Shown here in pieces: positions 19,280 to 30,088 of a stretch of 64,000 bases of DNA. This DNA is from Pycnococcus provasolii. Its lineage: Eukaryota; Chlorophyta; Pseudoscourfieldiophyceae; Pseudoscourfieldiales. The number at the start of each line of letters is the position of its first letter. Position 1 is the first letter of the stretch. Where the stretch lies: positions 186,001 through 250,000 of the forward strand of contig CP150547.1 of assembly GCA_049487715.1 (NCBI GenBank). Direction: 5' to 3'. The notes under the pieces were generated by a model that saw nothing but the letters and a program-made list of their open reading frames with translations, ran no database searches and had not been told where the DNA came from. The position numbers and the translations under genes were made by a program.

Positions 19280-20734
19280 TACGAACCTCACGTCACAAGC
19301 CTGTTCACGAAGGCGACACACGAGGAGGTTCGCAGACGCCAAGCTGCGCTCGAGCTAGACCCGGACGAGCTCGAGCGTGTGTGGTTCGCCCTACGTGACG
19401 CAGCGGCGGAAGAAGCGAAAAAGCAACCTGACGGCGGCGACTCGCGATACGTCTCGTACCAGGCTTTCGCAACGTGCCGCGAACTACTAAGCGAAGAACT
19501 CGGGCGAGAACGCGTCAATGCGCTGCTACAGGCTGGGCCGTTCCTGAGATTCGAGGCGGATGACAGCGGGCGCGTGCCGGTGCTGCCGCTCTTCCACTAC
19601 GTGATTCGACGCGTCAACCAGAGAACAAGCCGCGTCAAGCTCAGCGCATACGACGAAGACCACGACGGATTTCTCACCGAGAGCGAGCTGGAGTCCTACC
19701 TGAGGGACATCATACCCACGCTCAAGCAGCTGGATGGTATCGCGGGAACCACGTTCGAGGACAGACACCGTACCGTTTGCCTGCGTCGCATGATGTTCTT
19801 TCACGGCAACGCGGGCAAGGTGAAGATTTCAGAAATCGTCACCTCGAAAGAGCACCAGAGCCTGCTTGACCTGCGCATCGCTCCCAGGATGGGGCGCGGT
19901 GGGCGGCCAATCGGGGGCGCGAACGCCACCAACTGGTATTCTGAGCCTGGCGCGAAGCGAGTCTATCAAATATTCATGTCGCTGGACCAGGACATGGACG
20001 GCCTTCTCGCCGCAGACGAGCTCGCAATGCTTGGTGGCGGTGGAATGACCACCACGTTCGCGAAACGCGTACTCGCTGCCATTGCTGCACCGACGAACAT
20101 TCGAAATCAAGGCCGAAAGCTTCGCAATCGAAAGTCGAGCTCGTCGGGCATGAAGATGGACTTCAACAACTTCGTCACCTTTCTGTGCGCATGGGACAAC
20201 AAGTCGAACCGCAAGGCGTGCGAGTATTTCTTCCGCGTGCTGGACGCCTCCGAATGCGGATACTTTCGCGTTGAGGATTTTCACTACTTTTTTGTGGAGG
20301 TGCGCAGGCGATGGATTGAGCTCGGCAACTACACTGAGCTGCGCTCAGAGGACGTTTGCGACGAGGTGTTTGATATGCTCTCGAAGGTGCCACAAGCGGC
20401 GAACATCGACCCGGATTATGAAGTTCGTGCTGTGGCAGCAAAGGCAAGCAGGCAGCCTCGTGACCCATTCGACGTTATGACTGGTGTGAGCTGCAAGGAA
20501 TTTGTGGCATCCGGGATGGGCGATACCGTGGTTGAGATTGTCAGCGATGTCAACAGCTTCTGGCGATACGACAACCGCGAGTCGCTTGGACATGATGACG
20601 AGGATGATTACGACGATTATGGAGAGACAGCATCGCAAGGCGGTGATGGCGGTGGCGGTGGTGGCGGCGGCGTTTACCTCGACGATGACGACGACGACGA
20701 CGACGACGACGAAGGAGAGGACGACGATTTCTGA
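19010..20734 (+). CDS. TON2: PP2A regulatory subunit B'' of FASS/TON2 (PPP2R3C) type
   Basis: The product has 574 residues. It matches plant FASS/TON2 and animal PPP2R3C through the middle and C-terminus: two EF-hand-like loops at about 215 (DEDHDGFLTESE, followed by LESYLRDIIPTLKQL) and 326 (DQDMDGLLAADE), MDFNNFVTFLCAWDNK, LDASECGYFRVEDFHYFF, RRRWIELGNY, and FWRYDNRESL near the end. The family positions PP2A at microtubule-organising sites: the preprophase band in plants and basal bodies/flagella in algae. The C-terminal tail has a Gly run and an Asp run of about ten residues encoded by a GAC repeat, longer than in relatives. ATG 19010 follows an accagcctaccag tract. The 3' end lies 74 bp from the convergent neighbour. 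Confidence 0.93.
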
Positions 20735-20808
20735 AAGCGATATATATGTGAGTAATGAAATAGACTGTTTTGTTATCTTGACTTCTCTTAATTTTTGACT
20801 ATTCAAGG

Positions 20809-22461
20809 TTACAAGGGAACTTCGCTTGGGGCCATATCCATACGCATCTGTGTCATGAGGGCAGCAATCTCAGCCTCCCAATCAACGCTGCCATCACCGC
20901 GTTCCACGAGCAGCAGGTAAAACTCCGTGCCATCTGTATCGATCCTTGCCACCGCACGCAGTGAGGATCGGCCAGCCCCCTCGCCGAGAACGGCAGTCAC
21001 CATACGAGCAGTGGCAAGCTTAGAAGTTCCCTCAGGCCTCGCACGCCAAACATCTGAGAGTCCATCGGCAAGATGGCGCCTTACACCATCAATCATCGCA
21101 CCACGCGTGCCAGGAACTTTCGGCGAAACACCAACGTCCTCCGCCAGCATAGCGTTGAGCACAGCTAGGGGGCTTGCGCCAGGAAGCTGAAGTCTGCGCT
21201 GTCTGGCTGCGAGCGACACGATGACATCGCGATGCGATGGCATTGAGCGAGTCTCGTCGAAGCGACGCTGGCATCGTAGCAAAAGAGGCCGCAGCGTATT
21301 CACGTAGACGTCGTGCATAGTTTTGCGATACATGTCACTCGACGCATGCAGGTGGAATGTTCCCGTGCGGGAGCATCGCCACGCACGAGCGGGCGGGGTA
21401 TCGATACTCGCACGTGGTGTTGTCGATAACTGCGACGCCGATGGCAGTGACATGTACTCGCGAACAGCTCCAAGTGTGGCCCACGCGAGCGACAGCGAGG
21501 AGGCAAGCGCTCCATCTTGGGCACACGCATTCGCGTCCACGGCAGCGCAAAGGACATCCCCACCGCGACAGACGTAGCAGACTGCTCGCGTTGTATCGCC
21601 TAAGCGCGCCATCTGTGCACCCTCTCGCTCACTTGCACCGCTCGACGCATCTGGGACGACGAGTCCTTTTGCCACGCAAAGGCCATAGCAGCCAACAGTA
21701 AACGCGGCGCTGCCCGTGGAGGCGACGACCGCGCCGTTGCGATACAGTGCCACTTCGGAAGGCGAGACTTGGTTGCCCAGCTCATCGTCAAGCGCAGTGC
21801 ACAGCAGTCTGAGGTGATTGCTTGCGTCGTTCGATTCCCGTTCGGAGCACGGTGCACACGGCACGGAACCGGCGAATAGAGCAAGCGCTCTTGTGCACTG
21901 GCCCTCGTCGGCTTTCTTTTCGTCAAACAGGGCACTGTCAGCGTATCGCAGCGCCGCGTCGAGCGCCGGTCGAATCTCCGTAAGTTTATCTTTCCACGTT
22001 GACATCTGTCCGCATGCGCTGGTCACGGCATTTCCGACAAACCGCGCGAGACCTGCGACGACGTCGAGGCTGACATTATTACCGTTCACGAGGATACAAA
22101 TCATGGCGTTCTGTCCGGGTGGGCACACGATACCCGCGTTGTAAGTGTGCGTCGAGTTGGCGTGTGGTTTCAGTCTTGCCGCGCGTGCGCCTTGCTTGAG
22201 TCCCGTGAGCGTGGAAGCGAGCGCAAGAGCTGCGAGCGCGAGGCCTGGGAGGTGCAAGTCCAAGGCGTGCGTGAACGATCTTTCTTCTGAAGTAAGGTTT
22301 GCCTGACGAGAACTCTCACTCTCAAAAGGAAGGTTGCACTTGAGAATGAGCGGGTCTTCCCCTTCGAGTGCGTCCGTGCGCAACAACACGAGAGAGACCA
22401 GAGAGGCACGTGCATTTGCACAACTAGGCGTACTACTATTTCGAGTTGTGTCCTCCGCCAT
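20809..22461 (-). CDS. Unassigned 550 aa protein, possibly longin-type (Fuzzy/CCZ1-like)
   Basis: The N-terminus (residues about 1-175) has the feel of a longin/roadblock fold: SLVSLVLLRTDALEGEDPLI, then a hydrophobic ALAALALASTLTGL helix, then QNAMICILVNGN and a helix with FVGNAVTSACG. A second similar segment (VVASTGSAAFTVGCYGLCVA) is at about 270-300, and a C-terminal LLLVERGDGSVDW block could be a third. Three longin-like repeats are typical of the CCZ1/Fuzzy/HPS1 group, and Fuzzy belongs to the ciliary CPLANE complex. This assignment rests on pattern only and is weak. The start MAEDTTRNSS (22461) is used; a second possible start lies 27 codons upstream. Confidence 0.6.
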   Translation of the reverse strand: MAEDTTRNSSTPSCANARASLVSLVLLRTDALEGEDPLILKCNLPFESESSRQANLTSEERSFTHALDLHLPGLALAALALASTLTGLKQGARAARLKPHANSTHTYNAGIVCPPGQNAMICILVNGNNVSLDVVAGLARFVGNAVTSACGQMSTWKDKLTEIRPALDAALRYADSALFDEKKADEGQCTRALALFAGSVPCAPCSERESNDASNHLRLLCTALDDELGNQVSPSEVALYRNGAVVASTGSAAFTVGCYGLCVAKGLVVPDASSGASEREGAQMARLGDTTRAVCYVCRGGDVLCAAVDANACAQDGALASSLSLAWATLGAVREYMSLPSASQLSTTPRASIDTPPARAWRCSRTGTFHLHASSDMYRKTMHDVYVNTLRPLLLRCQRRFDETRSMPSHRDVIVSLAARQRRLQLPGASPLAVLNAMLAEDVGVSPKVPGTRGAMIDGVRRHLADGLSDVWRARPEGTSKLATARMVTAVLGEGAGRSSLRAVARIDTDGTEFYLLLVERGDGSVDWEAEIAALMTQMRMDMAPSEVPL

Positions 22462-22953
22462 GGCCAGGTAAAGTAAGTACAGCGCGTACAGTATTGTATC
22501 TGTCAGTTTGGTTTTTGAGGGAGGGAGGGAGGGCAACACCAACCTTCATTCAAGCAAGCACGGGGCCAGCGAGGTCAAACCCCGAAACAAAAAAAAGGAA
22601 TCGACTTCATGCAACGGCAACGGTGGTTCCCCAATACCTTTACAAGTATACAACCAACCCAGACAGTCCAACGATGGTACTTACCCCAAGCATGCAGCAC
22701 ACAAGCAGAAAGATGGAAGGCCTCTCGGGTTAGGGTTATTATCCTAGGGTTATTAGGGTTTCCCAGGCTGCCAGGGTTCGGAACTTCGGCCTGTGGTAAA
22801 AACCTTTATTTTCAAATCGCGCCTCTGACAGTTTCCGATTCGTCCCCTTACAAAGAATTCCCCCTCCATTTCTAAGGCCGGTGACTCCTTACCTTACAGG
22901 TTTGTTTTGTTTGCGCGAATCTGACTTTTTGAATCTTGTCTTAACTTAGAAAG
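22462..22953. promoter_or_regulatory. Divergent promoter region with telomeric repeats
   Basis: This 492 bp gap lies between divergent starts. TTAGGG-type units are at 22728-22762. The right end (cttgtcttaacttag, 4 nt before ATG 22954) looks like a 3' splice site. Confidence 0.55.
22728..22762. repeat. Degenerate interstitial telomeric repeat (TTAGGG)
   Basis: gggttagggttatt, then tagggttattagggttt. It lies between divergent starts at 22461 (minus) and 22954 (plus). Confidence 0.75.
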
Positions 22954-24393
22954 ATGCCTTCGAAGTCGTCGGCTTTCCAGGCTTTGTCATCGTCATCAAA
23001 CGATGCCGTGGAGGAAAAGGTCATGCACGCCGCACGTAACGACCTCGTTGACACGCTCGAAAAACTACTCGCGACAGAAGACGGAAGACTCGTTGACGCG
23101 TGCGATGCAGCGACAGGGGAACCCGCAATCTGCGCAGCGGCGGCGAACGGAAACGCGCGCGCCGTGGAAGCACTCCTCGACGCACGAGCGGACGCAACCA
23201 GAGGAAGCCCCGCGTTCGCGGAAACCGCACTTCACCTGGCCGCACGCGAGGGACACAACGCAGTCATCAAGGCGCTGCTGAAAAGCAAGCTAGGAAGCAT
23301 GGCGAGTGACCTCGCGGACCTGAAGAACTACCACGGGGCCACCGCGCTACACCTCGCCTCCGAGCGGGGACACGCAGAAGCTGTCGCCATGATTGCACAA
23401 GCAACGCGAAAATCGCAGCTCGACATTCCGGACATGTCAGGACGAACACCGCTGCAACTTGCGTGCTTTTGGGGACACGAAGCCGTTGCGGAGGCGCTGC
23501 TTACCGCAGGCGCGGACCCAGATGCCGAGCATCCCGGCTCCGAGTCTGCACGCGCGCTCTGCGATAAGAGAGGTGGCGCGGCACTTCGACAAGTCATACT
23601 TCAGCACGACGTGAAGCGCGCAGAAGCGGCGGTGCACGAGGCTGAGGCGGCGCGCAGGCAGGAAGCGAGGGCGCGAGCTGCGGCGGAGGCGGCCACTGCG
23701 GCTGTGAAAACGGAGCTTCTTGAGGAGGCGTCAGTTCGACGAAAGGCGGACGTGCGCCTCAAGGAAGCAAGGGCAGCGGCTCAGGCGGCAAACAATGCAC
23801 GTGGCAACGCGGAGCGGCGCCTAACGGAGGAACGGTCTGCAGGAAATGCGCTCCGTACGGAGCTGTCTAATCTGAAAAAAGATTTGGCAATGCTGACGGA
23901 AGAGTGTACCGATCTACGCAAGGCACTCAACACAGCAACGCAAGACGGCGACGAGAGCGCGGCACAGGCGGAGGCTCAAGCAGTTTCGGCACGTACTTCG
24001 CGAGCGGAAGTGGAACGGCTCACGTCGCGCATTTCGGAGCTTGAGGGGCGGAATGCGGAGACGGAGGCTGAGCTGGCACGTGCAAAAGAGTCTCTTGCCA
24101 TGCACGCCGCCTCGCAAAGTGCACGTGACGAGCAGGCACGATTGAATGTCGAGCGCGCATTACAGGAGCGTAACGAGTCGGCGAAGGAAGTTCTGATGTG
24201 GAAAGCCGAGGCGATGAGGCTTGAGACGCGCAACGCGGAGGTGCAAACGCTCTTGGAGGAGTGGCGCAAGACAGAAGAGTCGTCGATACAAAGGCGACGA
24301 GCGTTGGCGGAGCAGGAGGAGGCGGATCGTCTCGCCTTGCTGGGACGGCTAAATGCCGTGGCGGTGAATGAATCAAACGTGGGTGATATGTAA
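22954..24393 (+). CDS. Ankyrin-repeat protein with long coiled coil
   Basis: The product has 479 residues. Four to five ankyrin repeats span about 25-195 (signatures TALHLAAREGHNAVIKALL, TALHLASERGHAEAVAM, TPLQLACFWGHEAVAEALL). Residues about 210-465 form a nearly continuous heptad coiled coil rich in Ala, Glu and Arg. It has no catalytic domain. Such ANK-coil proteins serve as scaffolds, often cytoskeletal, but the partner is unknown. The gene ends only 23 bp from the convergent neighbour, so the two mRNAs must overlap at their 3' ends. Confidence 0.85.
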   Translation: MPSKSSAFQALSSSSNDAVEEKVMHAARNDLVDTLEKLLATEDGRLVDACDAATGEPAICAAAANGNARAVEALLDARADATRGSPAFAETALHLAAREGHNAVIKALLKSKLGSMASDLADLKNYHGATALHLASERGHAEAVAMIAQATRKSQLDIPDMSGRTPLQLACFWGHEAVAEALLTAGADPDAEHPGSESARALCDKRGGAALRQVILQHDVKRAEAAVHEAEAARRQEARARAAAEAATAAVKTELLEEASVRRKADVRLKEARAAAQAANNARGNAERRLTEERSAGNALRTELSNLKKDLAMLTEECTDLRKALNTATQDGDESAAQAEAQAVSARTSRAEVERLTSRISELEGRNAETEAELARAKESLAMHAASQSARDEQARLNVERALQERNESAKEVLMWKAEAMRLETRNAEVQTLLEEWRKTEESSIQRRRALAEQEEADRLALLGRLNAVAVNESNVGDM

Positions 24394-24416
24394 AAATTAC
24401 AACGGTGTAGTCAACG

Positions 24417-25178
24417 TTAAGCTCGCAGAACGTAGTGAAACAGGTGCACGTACGGAAATCCGATGTCGTGCGGTCGCCGTTCACACGCCTTCACTCCACC
24501 GACGTGATCGTCGGGTAGTGCAAACGCGTCCACGGGCACTGGTCCTTCTTCCAGCTCGACGACGTCATACGTGACGTCTGGCTCAGTGGTGGGTGGCGAG
24601 CTTTTGCGGTCTGTGGTGGAAACGCGCGCTCGCACAGGCGCGTGCGTCTTGGCGTCGAGGTACAAGTCGAGCGTGATGTCGCCAACCTGCTCGCGATATG
24701 CGTTGCACAGTTTCTCTCCAATTTTTTCCTGCCCGAGGTGTTTCGCACCCGCCGGCCAATCAGGCAGCGGCATGGTCGAACCTTTTGGAAGCACCTTTGA
24801 CTTCTGGCACTCCGTGTGAAATCCGGGCAGCCTCGTGATGAGAAACTCCTCCTCGGTGTCGTACCTGCGTATGAGCGTACGCTTGGTGTGCAGAAACTCG
24901 ACGCGAAGTCTTCCGTTGGGTTGATCGTACCACACGCTGAGTACCTTCTTGCTTGGCGGGTAGTCGTTCTTTTTGTCGAGACGGTGTGCGTATACTTCAA
25001 CCTTGGCCTTGAACGCGAGCGGCACAGGCTGAGGCGTTTCCGAAGAAGAAGAAACACCTTGGGGCGACGTGGATCCCAAGGTGAACAAAGGAAGATTGAT
25101 CACGCACGCAAAGGCGAAAGCAAGACTGATCACGCACCACGGCGACGACATTATCGTCTTCTGAGAACGGCTCTTCAT
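24417..25178 (-). CDS. Secreted protein, ependymin/LolA-like beta-sandwich candidate
   Basis: The product has 253 residues. The N-terminus has a basic head and a hydrophobic core (WCVISLAFAFACVINLPLF), a signal peptide or anchor. The body is rich in predicted beta strands: KAKVEVYAHRLDKKND, VLSVWYDQPNGRLRVEF, IRRYDTEEEFLITRLPGF, then LGQEKIGEKLCNAYREQ and LDLYLDAKTHAPVRARV. That series (substrate-mobility strand, RYD-x4-FLI, and D-x-KTxAPVR) resembles ependymin/LolA-like lipid-binding folds and N-terminal domains of some protist cysteine proteases. No protease domain is present. The function is not known. The frame upstream of ATG 25178 reads through CCGTAA/CCCTAA repeats and is excluded. Confidence 0.7.
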   Translation of the reverse strand: MKSRSQKTIMSSPWCVISLAFAFACVINLPLFTLGSTSPQGVSSSSETPQPVPLAFKAKVEVYAHRLDKKNDYPPSKKVLSVWYDQPNGRLRVEFLHTKRTLIRRYDTEEEFLITRLPGFHTECQKSKVLPKGSTMPLPDWPAGAKHLGQEKIGEKLCNAYREQVGDITLDLYLDAKTHAPVRARVSTTDRKSSPPTTEPDVTYDVVELEEGPVPVDAFALPDDHVGGVKACERRPHDIGFPYVHLFHYVLRA

Positions 25179-25305
25179 GGCCACCACCTGATGTTGAATC
25201 AACCTTACTACAACTTGGAGAATTAAATAATGGCCTGGCAAGGTTTCGGGACCCTGAATTCGTTCGTTCGAAGAAACAGGCCAGGCCCTGGGGACGCGCG
25301 CACGC

Positions 25306-25350
25306 CGAACCGTAACCGTAACCCTAACCGTAACCCTGAAAACCCTAACC
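25306..25350. repeat. Interstitial telomeric repeat, CCGTAA/CCCTAA mixed
   Basis: Alternating ccgtaa and ccctaa units, 130-170 bp upstream of the minus-strand start at 25178. Confidence 0.85.
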
Positions 25351-25446
25351 TTACAATAGTCTACCACTCTACCATAGGATGTTCTGATAGTTGGTAAGAT
25401 GTAGAGCCAGCCAGAGGGGACCTTAGTCTAGGGAATCCCCTAGCTA

Positions 25447-25465
25447 GGAAACCCTAACCCTAACG
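25447..25465. repeat. Short interstitial telomeric repeat (CCCTAA)
   Basis: Two to three units, aaaccctaaccctaacgg. Confidence 0.7.
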
Positions 25466-25997
25466 GTGTGGTTCGCCGACTTTCCTAGTCTATGGTATTA
25501 AAATAGTACTAACCTTATTACCTCTACCTCTACCACGCCATACTGAGCTGAGCTGCCGTCTTCTGGCGACTGGCGTGGACTGTGGAGTCCTTCTCTTTCC
25601 TTCGCCTCTTGAGTCTTGACGAGTAAAAAGTACACCGATGAACAGGCGCTGAAGCCTGAAGATCTCGGACATGATGAACAAATCAGGAACCATGGAACCA
25701 AACTTAAAAATTTTTTAAACATGGCACGCCCATGGCCCATGGGAGAGCGTGGTGTAGGTAGAACCGTAGAAGTAGCTCCCAGGAGGTGCTCCCAGGATCC
25801 CAGGCTCCCAGGGGTGGGACATTCTGGTCATCTGGTGCAGCATCTGGTGGGGGATGCCATCGTTGGTCGCAAAGCTTACCCTAGCTATGAGTAGGTAGAA
25901 CCGTAGAACTTCGAAAACTCGAGAAGGCCACTGATGAGAAGGCCTCGAGGAGCTCCGGCCACCTTGAGAGCTCCTGCCGTCTGCCGAGCTCTTCCTT

Positions 25998-26278
<281 letters not shown>

Positions 26279-26422
26279 CAGGTGGTCGCGTGAAACTGAA
26301 TGGGAAACTTACAACTTTAAAACTCGGTCTCGGTCTCGGCTCCTTCTCCCCCGAGGCCCCGACACGTCAGAGCTCCTTGGTGTTTCATTCTTGCCCTTTT
26401 TATTTCAGACTCTCCAACGAAC

Positions 26423-27418
26423 ATGTCCCACGTCTTGCAGAAAGGGTTCATCACGCTGGCGTCGCGCCGGAACAATAACGACATGAAACAAAAGGCGGAA
26501 GATGTGCTAATCGCGTCTTCGTTCAACGTCGACCTCACGCAGTGCCCGAAAAAACTACGACTGGCCGTTGGGCTTAACGCAGCCGCCGTCTCGTCCAAGG
26601 CGCTCGAAACCGCGCTCGCCATGTACAACAAGGAAAGAGGCGACATACTCTACCTCTTCACGGTCGACGAGGGGAAAGATAACAAGTGGGGAACAGTCAA
26701 GCAAGTACAAGACAACGCAAACTTAAGGTGCAGCCACCTTGAAATCGAACCCATCTGGCAAGTCAAGACGCTCCACGAAGGGGAGAAGGCGGTGGACATC
26801 CTCCTCAACTTGGCGGAGAGGTACCTCGTCGACTTCATGTTCGTAGGATCCATGGGAAGCAACTCGGACGGACAAGGCATCCACGTGCTCGGAACGACGT
26901 CCGAATTCTCCCTGCGAAACTCACTCGTAAGCGTGGTCGTGGTCAAGAATACAGCTTACGAATTCAAAGTGGAATCGCTCGAGGAGGACGGCGGACTCAC
27001 ATACTTCATCGCCACGGACCACAGTCTTGCGGCACAAGCGGCTTTCGCGTGGCTTGTGATGCTCGTCGTCAAGCAAGGCCGCGACAAGCTGTACGTTGCA
27101 TACACGTCTGACATCGCTGCCTCGACCACCTTGCTCGAGCCGTACAAGTCAGTCATGAGGTTGCGCGGTATTGACGGCGATTGCATATTCGACAGCTCCG
27201 ACGGGGCTGAAAAGCCGAGCACGCGCATAATGCAGTTGGCGAAGAAGTACAACTCAGACTTCGTGGTGACTGGTGTTTCCGGCTTCTCTGGCGATAAGAA
27301 GCTTGGCTCAGTCTCAGAGGACATCGTGACGAACTCGCGATCGTCGGTAGTTGTCGTCAAAGAACCAACTGAAGTGGCAGACCGACGACGCATACGCGTG
27401 ACAGTTGGGGCAGCCTAA
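26423..27418 (+). CDS. Tandem universal stress protein (two USP domains)
   Basis: The product has 331 residues. Domain 1 (about 43-180) opens KLRLAVGLNAAAVSSKALE and ends VDFMFVGSMGSNSDGQ, then SLVSVVVVKN; domain 2 (about 195-315) opens TYFIATDHSLAAQAAF and ends SDFVVTGVSGFSG, then SRSSVVVVKEP. Both show the USP alternating beta-alpha plan and the late V(V/S)G-x-(M/S)G-x(n)-S-VVVVK pattern where ATP-type USPs bind nucleotide; domain 1 keeps the glycines better. Such proteins act in stress responses, often as dimers, and the fusion would make an internal dimer. Poly(A) signals (aataaaatc) follow the stop directly. Confidence 0.85.
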   Translation: MSHVLQKGFITLASRRNNNDMKQKAEDVLIASSFNVDLTQCPKKLRLAVGLNAAAVSSKALETALAMYNKERGDILYLFTVDEGKDNKWGTVKQVQDNANLRCSHLEIEPIWQVKTLHEGEKAVDILLNLAERYLVDFMFVGSMGSNSDGQGIHVLGTTSEFSLRNSLVSVVVVKNTAYEFKVESLEEDGGLTYFIATDHSLAAQAAFAWLVMLVVKQGRDKLYVAYTSDIAASTTLLEPYKSVMRLRGIDGDCIFDSSDGAEKPSTRIMQLAKKYNSDFVVTGVSGFSGDKKLGSVSEDIVTNSRSSVVVVKEPTEVADRRRIRVTVGAA

Positions 27419-27510
27419 TCAATAAAATCAATGTAATGAAATCACTTCTTCTTTTTGTTCTACAAGGCGGTTTGAAAGGTGCTTCGTACCGCGCACGGGT
27501 GGGCCAGAAA

Positions 27511-29115
27511 TCATGGCAGATATGTTTTCGCGAGCCACCGGTCGATCGCGTTATACGTCATGAAAGATACGCCCGTCACCACCGGGCCCTTGACGAAGTT
27601 CACGCTCAGTCCCTTGAACAGGCTGCCCACACCCTCTGTTTTCAGCATCTTTGACATCACCACCAGGGGCATCGTATTGCCCAGTTGCGTTGTCTGCATC
27701 CGCCGCCGGAGCACGTCAAGCGGATACGAAATCACTTGGCCGCAAATGCCCGCGAAGCCGCCGTAAAATGCGTGCTGACTGTGCGATGTAGACGTCGCGG
27801 TAGATGCTGACCCTGTGCCAGAGGTCGTGGTGGGTGCTCGTGCATCATGGCGACGCGCGTCGTGCTGGTGATCGTCTGGTTGGCCACCGCGCAGGCTAGG
27901 CAATCGGGGTGGGTGCTCCTTCAACGTTTCGTAGATCGTCCACGTGGTTCCGCTGTACACGAGAATGCCCAGAAGCGTGGGGCCGAGACCCCAGTAGAGG
28001 CCTCGGATGCCACGCCCGGATCCTGTCAGCGTGCATGCCGTATCCCATAGGTTGCGGCAGGTGCCGGGCGCGGCGACCGCCATTTTTGCGCGTGCGACGT
28101 CCAGAGGGTAGAGAGCGCACGTTGCAAATGCGCCCGCACCAGCACCTGCAAGAAACTTTTTCACCATCGCGGCTCGACGACCGTCCGTTCCAGGTCTCTT
28201 CAGGGCAGCGGCAAACCACTCGTGGGCTGCAAAGTGCAGCGCAGCATACGGCGCGACGCGAAGCATCACAACGCCGTTTCCCTTCCACAGCGCACGCACA
28301 CCCTCCTGTTGTGCAAGGCTTTGCATCTTCCGCGCGGCGGCGGGGAAGCTGAATTGCAGCTGCGACGTCTGGAAGATGATCTTGACTCGGTCTAGCGGAG
28401 CTTCGATTGTCTTTGCCGTCATTCCCGCGATGCCGCCAGATATGAACGAACGTAGCAGGTTCGCCTTCGTTCCAGGCTGGGGCTGCGGCCTGTGTGCGAC
28501 AGGCACCACAGCCGTTCCTCTCGCCGTCGTCGTCGCAGTCCAACGCGGCACGGCTGCGTTGGCCGCTGCGACGGCGGTGGTTGCAGTTGCAGTGGCAGCC
28601 GCTGCGTTGGCGTGATCGCGCCGTCTTCGGCACTTCGTCTTCGTCGCGTGCCCCGCGGTTCCGAGCGCCGCCGGCCCACTCGCAAACTGCGCGCTCCCAT
28701 GACATCTTCGTGTTGTTCTTCTCAACAGGTGTGTTTTTTTCCTCGTTGTTGACGCGTCCACTGCGTTTCCTCCTTTCTTCTGTTTGCAGTGCTCCAACAA
28801 CGTGGGGAAGCGCATCTCAGCGTGTGTGCGACGACGACGTTGGTGGTGTGTACTTTGCGATGATGATCCCAAAGATTGCAGCACTCCAACTCCTGACGCT
28901 CCTGACGCTGATGCTGCTGATCCCAGAGCACCCCCATCATCTTCTTGAGCCCCACACGACTCAGATGCATGGATCCCATGGCCATGGCCTGGCATGATCC
29001 CTGGAATCCTCCTCCATGACAGTAAATGACGAGACACACCACCACTCTGACGAGAAGAAGGAGCACCACCACTCCAAACTCCGGACGACATCCCCCTGGA
29101 GGACTCCCCGGCCAT
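27511..29115 (-). CDS. Mitochondrial carrier of CoA/ADP (SLC25A42/SLC25A16/Leu5) type, 5' end uncertain
   Basis: The C-terminal 330 residues hold three Solcar repeats with signatures PLDRVKIIFQ, PLDVARAKMA and PLDVLRRRMQ. The first repeat (FISGGIAGMTAKTIEAPLDR, then GVRALWKGNGVVMLRVAPYAALHF) is very close to the CoA and adenine-nucleotide subgroup (SLC25A42, SLC25A16, yeast Leu5), which import CoA or exchange it for adenine nucleotides across the inner mitochondrial membrane. A His/Thr/Ser-rich insert separates repeats 2 and 3. ATG 29115 gives a 534-residue protein with about 200 unconserved N-terminal residues; ATG 28815 (434 residues) is an alternative, and an undetected intron could remove part of this. 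The 3' end is 92 bp from the convergent USP gene. Confidence 0.85.
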   Translation of the reverse strand: MAGESSRGMSSGVWSGGAPSSRQSGGVSRHLLSWRRIPGIMPGHGHGIHASESCGAQEDDGGALGSAASASGASGVGVLQSLGSSSQSTHHQRRRRTHAEMRFPTLLEHCKQKKGGNAVDASTTRKKTHLLRRTTRRCHGSAQFASGPAALGTAGHATKTKCRRRRDHANAAAATATATTAVAAANAAVPRWTATTTARGTAVVPVAHRPQPQPGTKANLLRSFISGGIAGMTAKTIEAPLDRVKIIFQTSQLQFSFPAAARKMQSLAQQEGVRALWKGNGVVMLRVAPYAALHFAAHEWFAAALKRPGTDGRRAAMVKKFLAGAGAGAFATCALYPLDVARAKMAVAAPGTCRNLWDTACTLTGSGRGIRGLYWGLGPTLLGILVYSGTTWTIYETLKEHPPRLPSLRGGQPDDHQHDARRHDARAPTTTSGTGSASTATSTSHSQHAFYGGFAGICGQVISYPLDVLRRRMQTTQLGNTMPLVVMSKMLKTEGVGSLFKGLSVNFVKGPVVTGVSFMTYNAIDRWLAKTYLP

Positions 29116-30088
29116 TTTATTGTGCTCCAAACGACTCAAAACGAGTTGCAAAAGATAAAGCTGGGATACGATAAAAAACCCGGCTGCCGACTGCCCGGGG
29201 ACTGCCGGGGGCGGGGGGTAGACGCATTTTGTGGTGGGCATCACCGGTGTTGGGGGACCGGGAAAACGGTCCAGTCCAGGTGCCAGGGCCACGTGGGGGA
29301 TACCGGTACGGATATCCCAGTCCCAAGCCTTTGCCTTGGGATCCCCTGCGGCTGGGGTTGACACAGTCGGCCTTTCCCTTGAGCTGAAGGAGCACCTGGC
29401 TGCCGGCAGGACTCTCACTCTCTGGGATCTCAGAAGGGGAACTCTTGTCCTCTTCTGGGCTTCTGCCTTCTGGGGGCGGTTGCATTGTTGGTACCAGGAC
29501 TTCGCCAACGTCCTTCGCCCTTTCGTGGATTTCTTTCGTGGATGGGTTCACGTCTTCGCTCTTCGTGGTGGCCTGGTGGCCTGGTGGGGGTTGTGGTGGA
29601 CACACTGTTCTTCTGTCTGAGTGACCAGTGGTTCACGCCCTCATCAGGAGGGGCGTCTTGGGCGTGAGAAGCTGGGGAGTGGCTTGTGGAGTGGCATCTT
29701 GGGCCTAGTCCTCGTCTTCGTCCTCGTGGCCACGTCTCCTGGGGGACTCACTACCTGGTCTGGTGGGGGACTCCTGCATTCCTCGACCCGTTTCATTGGC
29801 GGGTGGTGGTGCATACCAACTCATAGTTAAAAAAAATGAACGAGATAAACTGTAAGTACCGCACCACCACACTGGATGGTTAGTTACCCCCAGGGGTTGG
29901 TCATGGTAAAATTATTGTAGAGAACTACAACTACAGTACATCGCCAACTCTATGCGCGGGTCATGTTTTGGCAGAACGAGCTCTTTTTAGTTTTGTTGTT
30001 GGTGATAAATTAAAAAAATGTATAGTGTTGTAACTCATAACAAAGATATGATATGTTGTCGTGTCATGTCGTGATGACTTGATGACCA
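29116..30088. other. Intergenic region, no gene seen
   Basis: This 973 bp gap between two minus-strand genes has gtggtggcctggtgg-type repeats near 29560-29600 and an AT-rich 3' flank of the giant gene (29830-30088). No telomeric array and no recognisable coding sequence. Confidence 0.5.
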
